Shown here in pieces: positions 7,759-12,273 of a stretch of 12,273 nucleotides of DNA (its first letter is position 1; every line of letters starts with the position of its first letter). The notes beneath the pieces were generated by a model. The model was not told the origin of the DNA, did not search any database, and saw nothing but the letters and a program-made list of their open reading frames with translations. Both the position numbers and the translations under genes were made by a program. Origin of the DNA: Aquamicrobium sp. (GTDB lineage Bacteria; Pseudomonadota; Alphaproteobacteria; Rhizobiales; Rhizobiaceae); the NCBI GenBank assembly GCA_014860725.1, contig JACZJD010000428.1:1-12273 (forward strand), given 5' to 3'.

Positions 7759-7778
7759 CAGAGGTTGATTACCGCAAA
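7755..7778. promoter_or_regulatory. TCAAC-N4-GTTGA operator, copy A
   Basis: TCAAC (7755-7759), AGAG, GTTGA (7764-7768) form a perfect inverted repeat. The half-sites TCAA (7755) and TTGA (7765) are 10 bp apart, and a degenerate third (CAAA, 7775) follows at the next 10-bp step. The same palindrome occurs twice more in this window, both times intergenic. It overlaps the -35 of the candidate export-operon promoter. Confidence 0.55.
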
Positions 7779-7857
7779 CCGGTCGGCCTCCGCCGCTTCG
7801 GCGTTTGCGACAATCGGGATGCGGCGCGCCCGTTCACGACGGCCGTCGACCCGGCAA

Positions 7858-7877
7858 CCGGCCCGGCCTCCGGCCGG
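7858..7877 (-). terminator. GC-rich hairpin downstream of the phasin gene (weak terminator candidate)
   Basis: CCGGCC (7858-7863) and GGCCGG (7872-7877) are reverse complements about 45 bases past the phasin stop. No run of U follows in the minus-strand transcript, so any termination would be weak or Rho-dependent. Confidence 0.2.
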
Positions 7878-7922
7878 CGTGTCAGCGCACCGCATGCCCG
7901 GCCGGACGGCGCTGGCAGGCGA

Positions 7923-8246
7923 TCACTTCCGGGAGCCGGCGCCCGTGACGCTCTCCTGCATCGCCTTGAACGCCTTGGCGGATTCCTGCGAATACTCGCT
8001 CATCAGGCTCTGGAAATACGCCGCCTGATGCTTCCAGACATCGACCGGGGTTTCGCAGCCGGCGAGCGCCTGAAGGAAATCCGCCTGGGCGCGGAGCCTG
8101 CCCGCGGCGAAGCTCAGCGCCTCCCGGCAGGATTGCGCCGGCGTTTCGGCCCACGCCTTCAGCGTGTCCGGGTCGATCGGGTTCGGAAAAGAGGCTGGCG
8201 ACGCGCCCGTCGTGCTCCTCGTCGTATCGGCCTTGTCAGTCGACAT
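7923..8246 (-). CDS. Phasin family protein
   Basis: A 107-residue, largely helical protein of the phasin type, which coats polyhydroxyalkanoate granules in the cytoplasm and affects their size and number. A polar, Ser/Thr/Asp-rich N-terminus (about 1-20) is followed by an amphipathic helix region; the stretch WKHQAAYFQSLMSEYSQES (about 70-90) is typical of the family. It is short even for a phasin. ATG 8246 is chosen because AAGGGA lies seven to eight bases upstream; the longer in-frame start at 8279 would run into the promoter. It has its own promoter region containing a perfect FNR-type box. No polymer synthase or depolymerase gene is visible, although a lipoprotein hydrolase lies next upstream. 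Confidence 0.82.
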   Translation of the reverse strand: MSTDKADTTRSTTGASPASFPNPIDPDTLKAWAETPAQSCREALSFAAGRLRAQADFLQALAGCETPVDVWKHQAAYFQSLMSEYSQESAKAFKAMQESVTGAGSRK

Positions 8247-8277
8247 GATCGTGTCCCTTTCGGCTGATGAAACAACC

Positions 8278-8329
8278 AAACTAGCGCTGGAGCCCGCGGC
8301 GTTCTTTGATTCACATCAACGAATGTTGA
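8278..8329 (-). promoter_or_regulatory. FNR/FixK-type activated promoter of the phasin gene, operator copy B
   Basis: TTGAT-TCAC-ATCAA (8306-8319) matches the FNR/Anr/FixK consensus at all ten defined bases. It overlaps TCAAC-GAAT-GTTGA (8316-8329), so three half-sites TTGA, TCAA, TTGA start at 8306, 8316 and 8326, exactly 10 bp apart. On the minus strand TAGTTT (8283-8278) could be a weak -10; a start at 8271 would put the box centre at -41.5, the usual position for class II FNR activation. The leader would then be about 25 bases. Box and spacing are seen; the regulator is inferred. Confidence 0.65.
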
Positions 8330-8374
8330 CGGGAAGCCGGACCGGAAACGCGCGCCCGCATGCCGGCCGTACAT

Positions 8375-8397
8375 GGATCACCGCACACGGATCACCG
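8375..8397. repeat. 9-bp direct repeat at the end of the hydrolase gene
   Basis: GGATCACCG occurs at 8375-8383 and 8389-8397, a 14-bp period. The second copy contains the TGA stop (8392-8394) of the lipoprotein hydrolase. It is probably a small local duplication. Confidence 0.5.
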
Positions 8398-9636
8398 TCC
8401 GGTCGCCGCGCCGATGACGTTGCCGGCGGCGCGGCCCACCCGGTCGATCTGCTGGCCGTAACTGCGCCGCGTGTTCGGGTCGAAGACGGCGATCGGCGTG
8501 CTGACGACGACGCTTGCAGTCCCGCCGACGGTCTGCGCCGCGCCCATCGCCACGGCGCCGATGCGGTCGCCGAGCCCGATGTCGGAATCGGTGACGGTCT
8601 GCCCCGCGACGAGGCGCTGCCCGATCAGCTGCACGACCTCCGGGCTCTCGGCGAACTTGCCGTGATTGAGGGAATCGCCGCTCCTCAGCGCCGTCAGGTC
8701 GATGACGGTGATGCCGCTCATCTCCAGCCCGGACCGGTAGGGCTCGACCGTCGGGTCGATATGCCCCAGCCGGTCGATGTTGCCGGAGATGCGGCGCGAC
8801 AGGCTGAGCGCCCGGTCGTCGCGCGACACGAACAGGGTGATGTTCGGCCGCCCGTCGCCCATGGCGAGCCATTGCTGGCCGAACACGTCGACGTCGAGGT
8901 CGGGGGACGCCAGGATGACGTTCCTGATCCCGGGCGCGATGCGGCCGTCGCGAATGGCCATCTGCCGCAGGGCCTCGACGGTCAGCCAGGAACCCATGGA
9001 GTGGGCCATGACCGTGATCTCGCCGACGTCGGGATGGGAGGCCGCGTGGCGCAGTATCTCCTCCAGGGCGTCGCGCGAGAAGTTGGCGCTCTCCTTGTCG
9101 TAGTTGTAGTCGAACACGTTGGCCCGCGACGGCCAGGTGAAGATGATCGGCGCGACGTCCGCCCCGGAATCGTGGACGATCTGGGCGAAGCGATAGACGG
9201 CGTCCTCGAACCTGCTGTTGTAGCCGTGGACGAACACCATGACGCGACGGTTGCGCGGGAGATGCGTCTTGAGCCAGGCGGCGGCCTCCCTTTCGGTCGC
9301 CATGGGGTTCACGGCCACCGTGGAGAACTCGCGGGAGGGATCGGCCGGCAGGCGCCGCGGCCATTGCACCTGCCCGATCCGGCGGTTTTCGTCCGGCGGA
9401 ATGGAGACGGCGATTCCCGTCATCGAAAGCTGGTAGGCCCGCTCCCCGGAGAACAGGACGCGGGGATCGGGCGAGGGTTTTCGCGTGGTCGCCACCAGGA
9501 CGTCGACCTGCGTCGCGCCGGGCGCCGTGTGCCCGGTCGGAAGAAGCACGCCCTCGGGGCGGGCGGCACAGCCCGAAATCACGAGGCAGCAGGCAAGGAC
9601 GCCGCACCGCCTCAAAACCCCGGAGATGCGCACCAT
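8392..9636 (-). CDS. Lipoprotein alpha/beta hydrolase, DUF900 type
   Basis: A 414-residue putative esterase/lipase anchored to the envelope. The N-terminus has a basic tail, a hydrophobic segment and the lipobox ISGC with C23 as the lipidated cysteine. The hydrolase core (about 130-345) shows HGYNSRF (137-143, oxyanion region), the nucleophile elbow AHSMG with Ser213, a candidate acid at Asp273/274 (SRDDR) and a candidate catalytic histidine, H325 (SLNHGKF). The elbow has Ala in place of the usual first Gly. These are hallmarks of the DUF900 alpha/beta hydrolases; the substrate is unknown. ATG 9636 is chosen because the signal sequence starts there and GAGGGC lies upstream; the 50 residues before it in frame are arginine-rich and look non-coding. 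A C-terminal tail (about 345-414) is glycine/alanine-rich. Confidence 0.85.
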   Translation of the reverse strand: MVRISGVLRRCGVLACCLVISGCAARPEGVLLPTGHTAPGATQVDVLVATTRKPSPDPRVLFSGERAYQLSMTGIAVSIPPDENRRIGQVQWPRRLPADPSREFSTVAVNPMATEREAAAWLKTHLPRNRRVMVFVHGYNSRFEDAVYRFAQIVHDSGADVAPIIFTWPSRANVFDYNYDKESANFSRDALEEILRHAASHPDVGEITVMAHSMGSWLTVEALRQMAIRDGRIAPGIRNVILASPDLDVDVFGQQWLAMGDGRPNITLFVSRDDRALSLSRRISGNIDRLGHIDPTVEPYRSGLEMSGITVIDLTALRSGDSLNHGKFAESPEVVQLIGQRLVAGQTVTDSDIGLGDRIGAVAMGAAQTVGGTASVVVSTPIAVFDPNTRRSYGQQIDRVGRAAGNVIGAATGR

Positions 9637-9774
9637 CGCCTGCCCTCGATGCCATGAATGAAGATGGGGACGGGTCGGTCGGGAAGAGCGCGGCTTCGCC
9701 CTCGTTCCCGACCTCGCCCGCCGAAGCCCCGCCCGCCGCGACCGCAGCTTATGAAACGATACAGTTCCGTTTAC

Positions 9775-9780
9775 ATTATA
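9775..9780 (-). promoter_or_regulatory. Consensus -10 box upstream of the lipoprotein hydrolase
   Basis: Minus-strand TATAAT is exact at 9780-9775 in an AT-rich patch that is rare in this window. A transcript from it would begin near 9767, about 130 bases before the hydrolase start. No good -35 was found 16-18 bases upstream, so an activator may be needed or the match may be fortuitous. Confidence 0.4.
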
Positions 9781-9785
9781 CGGCA

Positions 9786-9805
9786 CGCAAGCTCAACCGC
9801 TTGCG
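9786..9805 (-). terminator. Hairpin directly after the DUF2721 gene
   Basis: CGCAAGC (9786-9792) and GCTTGCG (9799-9805) form a perfect 7-bp stem with a six-base loop, beginning just after the stop of the DUF2721 gene (minus strand). There is no U-tract, so it is at best a weak terminator or a 3'-end protecting stem. Confidence 0.35.
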
Positions 9806-9806
9806 G

Positions 9807-10262
9807 TCATCGCCTGTCCGCGCACCGGGCCGAGTAGATCTGCGAGATCATGCTGAAGCAGGCCGAGGATATCTCGAACAGGAACGCGATGAACGAGGCC
9901 AGCAGCGAGGCGACCGCCGCGCCGAAGAACCAGAAGAGCGCCGGCTCGCTCAACTCCCGGCCGATCGCGCCGCCGAGAAGGGCGAGAATGGACAGGCAGG
10001 TGCAGAACCCGGAAAACGTCGCCAGGATCACCGCGATCTCGAGGGCGAGCGTGCGCCGCCGCAGATATCGCAGCTGGTGCGGGTCCTGCGGCAGCTCATG
10101 GCCGGACCGGGCCGGGTCGAGACGCTCGCTCGCCACCTCGTTGACCCTGTCGGCCAGCCTTGCCAGACGCCCGGTGTAGACGCTGAGGAACGCCGCTGTG
10201 CCGGCAAGCAGGAAGACGGGCGCAAGCGCCGTTTGAATGACACCGACCACATCGGAAAGCAT
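9807..10262 (-). CDS. DUF2721 family membrane protein
   Basis: A 151-residue protein with three membrane helices (about 8-28, 75-98 and 106-132). The N-terminal stretch ALAPVFLLAGTAAFLSVYTGRLARLADR, given here only as its key elements APVFLLAG and TGRLARLADRV, is the hallmark of DUF2721, a family of unknown function. A charged, arginine-rich loop (about 45-72) lies between the first two helices. ATG 10262 starts the conserved region; the nearest purine-rich site (GAGGA) is about 13 bases upstream, so initiation looks weak. It is divergent from the YfcC-like gene across a 600-bp gap, with operator copy C 222 bases upstream. Confidence 0.85.
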   Translation of the reverse strand: MLSDVVGVIQTALAPVFLLAGTAAFLSVYTGRLARLADRVNEVASERLDPARSGHELPQDPHQLRYLRRRTLALEIAVILATFSGFCTCLSILALLGGAIGRELSEPALFWFFGAAVASLLASFIAFLFEISSACFSMISQIYSARCADRR

Positions 10263-10862
10263 GTCTGGATTTCATCCTCGTTGATTGGGCACCCGCGGCG
10301 ACGGGACGGCCGCGCGCGCGATTCACGCCCGACGCCGCCCAGGTTCGGGCCTCCGGCGCGCAATATCAATATGCGGTGCACCCGCGGTGTGCGGCATCGG
10401 AGTCCGGATTTTCGGAGGAAACGCGGCCACCCGTCGAGGGCCGAAACCTGCGCCTTGAAGGCGCTGTCGCCCGGCAGCGAAAATGTCAACTATCGTTGAC
10501 AGAAATCAAAAACACCGGGAGAAAACTGCACCAGGAATTCCGTCATTGCAGATTTGCCGACGCGGAGGCCGATACCGATGACCAAAGCGGAAGCGCTGAA
10601 AGCGGTGCAATTTCCTTGTTATTTCATGCGGCTATCGATCAGAGAACGGGCTTGCGCGCTTCAGGGGCCGGCAGCCGTGCACGGGACCGGCGGACGGTCG
10701 CGGCCGCGTCATTATGGTACGCAGCGGAGACAAAAAGACCACCTCCGATTGCGTCGCGTCAATTTTCGGCATCGGCATCTGGCCTAGGCTGCAGCGGCCG
10801 TTGGGACCGTTCGGCCCCGCGCAGCATGAATTGATCCGGTCCATCGACATGGGAGAGAGGCA
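10263..10862. other. 600-bp gene-free divergent intergenic region
   Basis: No convincing gene. A 69-codon open frame (10578-10787, plus) has GGAGG nine bases before its ATG, but its third-position GC is far below that of the neighbours and its translation is Arg/His-rich and unfamiliar. The left part is GC-rich with small repeats (GCGGTG twice near 10372-10387). The central part (10480-10545) is AT-rich and holds operator copy C. The right end has a good ribosome site, GGGAGAGAGG (10851-10860), for the YfcC-like gene, but no clear promoter could be assigned to either flanking gene. Confidence 0.5.
10484..10509. promoter_or_regulatory. 18-bp perfect palindrome with overlapping FNR-like box, operator copy C
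   Basis: TGTCAAC-TATC-GTTGACA (10484-10501) is a perfect palindrome with 7-bp arms. TTGAC-AGAA-ATCAA (10496-10509) overlaps it and matches the FNR consensus at 9 of 10 defined bases. Half-sites TCAA, TTGA, TCAA start at 10486, 10496 and 10506, again 10 bp apart. TTGACA also equals a perfect -35 on both strands, but neither direction has a good -10 at the right distance. It could serve either divergent gene. Confidence 0.6.
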
Positions 10863-12273
10863 ATGAGCGACATCACCGAAAGCACCGAACGGAAGCGCTT
10901 CCGCTTCCCGACCGCATTCACCATCCTGTTCGGGCTGATCGTGCTCGTCGCCGCCCTCACCTGGATCATTCCCGCCGGGCAGTACGAGCGCGTCGTCAAC
11001 CCCGCGCTCGACCGGCACCTATGTCGAGACCGAGCCCAATCCGCAGGGCATCTTCGACGTCATCATGGCGCCCATCGGCGGCCTCTACAATCCGGCCACC
11101 AACGAGGCCAACGCCATCGACGTGGCGCTGTTCGTGCTGGTGATCGGCGGCTTCATCGGCGTCGTCACCTCGACGGGGGCGATCAATGCCGGCATCGGCA
11201 GCGCCATGACGGCGCTGAAGGGCCGCGAGAAATGGATGATCCCGGTGCTGATGGGGCTGTTCGCCTTCGGCGGCACCACCTACGGCATGGCCGAGGAGAC
11301 GCTCGCCTTCTACGTCCTTCTGATCCCGATCATGATCGCGGCGCGCTACGACGCGGTGACGGCGGTGGCCATCATCCTGCTCGGCGCGGGCGTCGGCGTG
11401 CTCGGCTCCACCGTCAACGCCTTCGCCACGGTGATCGCGTCGGACGCCGCGGGCATTCCCTTCACGCAGGGCATCGTGCTGCGCTTCGTCATCCTCGGCC
11501 TCACCTGGCTCGCCTGCGTCGTCTACGTCATGCGCTATGCCGAGCGCGTGCGGCTCGATCCGACCCAGTCGATCGTCTACGACCGCAAGGCCGAGAACGA
11601 GGCGCATTTCCTCGCCGGCCAGGAAGGCGGCGACGTCGAGTTCACCCGCCTGCACAAGATCGTGCTCGCCGTCTTCGGCCTCACCTTCGTGGTCATGGTC
11701 TGGGGCGTGCTCCGGGGCGGCTGGTGGATGGGCGAGATGAGCGGCCTGTTTCTCGCCTCGGCGATCCTGATCGGGCTGATCTCGTGGCCGGGCGAGGAGA
11801 AGTTCATCGACGCCTTCCTCAGCGGCGCGCGCGACCTGCTGGGCGTCGCCCTCATCATCGGGCTGGCGCGCGGCATCGTCGTCATCATGGATGCGGGCAA
11901 GATCAGCGACACCATCCTGCACTGGGCCGAGCTTTCCGTCGCCGGCCTCGGCGAGATCGCCTTCATCAATGTCGTCTACTGGATCGAGGTGCTGCTGTCC
12001 TTCTTCGTGCCGTCCTCGTCGGGTCTCGCGGTGCTGTCGATGCCGATCCTGGCACCGGTGGCCGACTTCGCCGATGTCGGCCGCCATCTCGTGGTCACCG
12101 CCTACCAGTCGGCCAACGGGCTGGTGAACCTCATCAACCCGACCTTCGCGGTGGTGATGGGCGCGCTCGCCATCGGCCGCGTGCCCTATGAGCGCTGGCT
12201 GCGCTTCATGTGGCCGCTGCTCGTCATCCTCACGCTCATCATCATGGCGTGCCTGAGCGTCGGCGTCCTGATC
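10863..12273 (+). pseudogene. yfcC: YfcC/DcuC-family transporter, frameshifted and cut by the window edge
   Basis: A polytopic inner-membrane carrier of the YfcC type (C4-dicarboxylate/arginine-related transporter superfamily; substrate not predictable). The ATG follows GGGAGAGAGG. The first 50 codons read normally to PAGQYERVVNPAL, with a first helix at about 18-40. Between about 11007 and 11016 the homologous frame moves by +1: it continues as GTYVETEPNPQG from 11014 and stays open to the right edge. Later landmarks are GGTTYGMAEETLAFY, LGSTVNAFATVIASDAAG, FFVPSSSGLAVLSMP and SANGLVNLINPT, the last two being conserved substrate-site motifs of this family. The unshifted frame runs on as arginine-rich nonsense to 12191. 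The rest is intact, so this is a recent mutation or a sequence error. Confidence 0.85.

Noticed and set aside
7764..7778. TTGAT-TACC-GCAAA as a second FNR box before the export operon
   Set aside because: Only the left half matches; the right half departs from ATCAA at two of five bases, so it is recorded only as a degenerate third half-site.
8164..9657. Plus-strand open frame of about 497 codons opposite the lipoprotein hydrolase
   Set aside because: Low-complexity Arg/Asp/His-rich translation; the minus strand has a lipobox and hydrolase triad.
9637..9786. Extended N-terminus of the lipoprotein hydrolase from a start at 9786
   Set aside because: The added 50 residues are Arg/Ser-rich and would bury the signal sequence; the lipobox requires the start at 9636.
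10578..10787. 69-codon open frame with GGAGG before its ATG in the divergent gap
   Set aside because: Third-position GC is well below that of the real genes here and the protein is Arg/His-rich and unfamiliar. Kept only as part of the description of the gap.
10784..10798. TGGC...TGC resembling a sigma-54 promoter before the YfcC-like gene
   Set aside because: The GG-to-GC spacing is two bases too short for a sigma-54 element.

Overview
This GC-rich window (mostly G/C at third codon positions) looks like the chromosome of an alphaproteobacterium, probably Hyphomicrobiales. That placement rests on composition, a short phasin, an RbbA-type exporter operon and FNR/FixK-like boxes; it is inference, not a measured classification. 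No tRNA, rRNA, CRISPR array or insertion sequence was seen.

Layout: a TetR/AcrR-type repressor runs off the left edge on the minus strand (1-650). A 291-bp divergent gap follows, holding an AT-rich near-palindrome and a plus-strand terminator with a competing hairpin. Next is an uncharacterised multi-pass membrane protein (942-1634, plus). Then comes a minus-strand block: a tandem universal stress protein (1674-2519) and a three-gene export operon (2641-7577). The operon's order is HlyD-type membrane fusion protein, RbbA-type double-ATPase/permease fusion, YhhJ-type permease, with a 4-bp ATGA overlap and a 3-bp gap. Upstream lie a phasin (7923-8246), a lipoprotein alpha/beta hydrolase of the DUF900 type (8392-9636) and a DUF2721 membrane protein (9807-10262), all minus strand. 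A 600-bp gene-free gap separates them from a YfcC/DcuC-family transporter (10863 to the right edge, plus) that is frameshifted near base 11010.

The most notable signal is regulatory. Three intergenic sites, before the export operon, before the phasin and in the gap between the DUF2721 gene and yfcC, each contain TCAAC-N4-GTTGA with no mismatch. At two of them this sits in a run of three alternating TTGA/TCAA half-sites spaced exactly 10 bp apart. The phasin copy also contains a perfect FNR/FixK box (TTGAT-N4-ATCAA), whose centre falls at -41.5 if the plausible -10 hexamer is used. I infer a small oxygen-limitation or stress regulon combining polyhydroxyalkanoate granule control, an envelope exporter and possibly transport.

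Other points: the RbbA-like protein has one canonical and one degenerate ATP site; the YhhJ-like permease ends at an amber codon inside a 12-bp tandem repeat, with a membrane-helix-like extension in the same frame after it; a 10-bp perfect hairpin lies in the linker of the RbbA-like gene.
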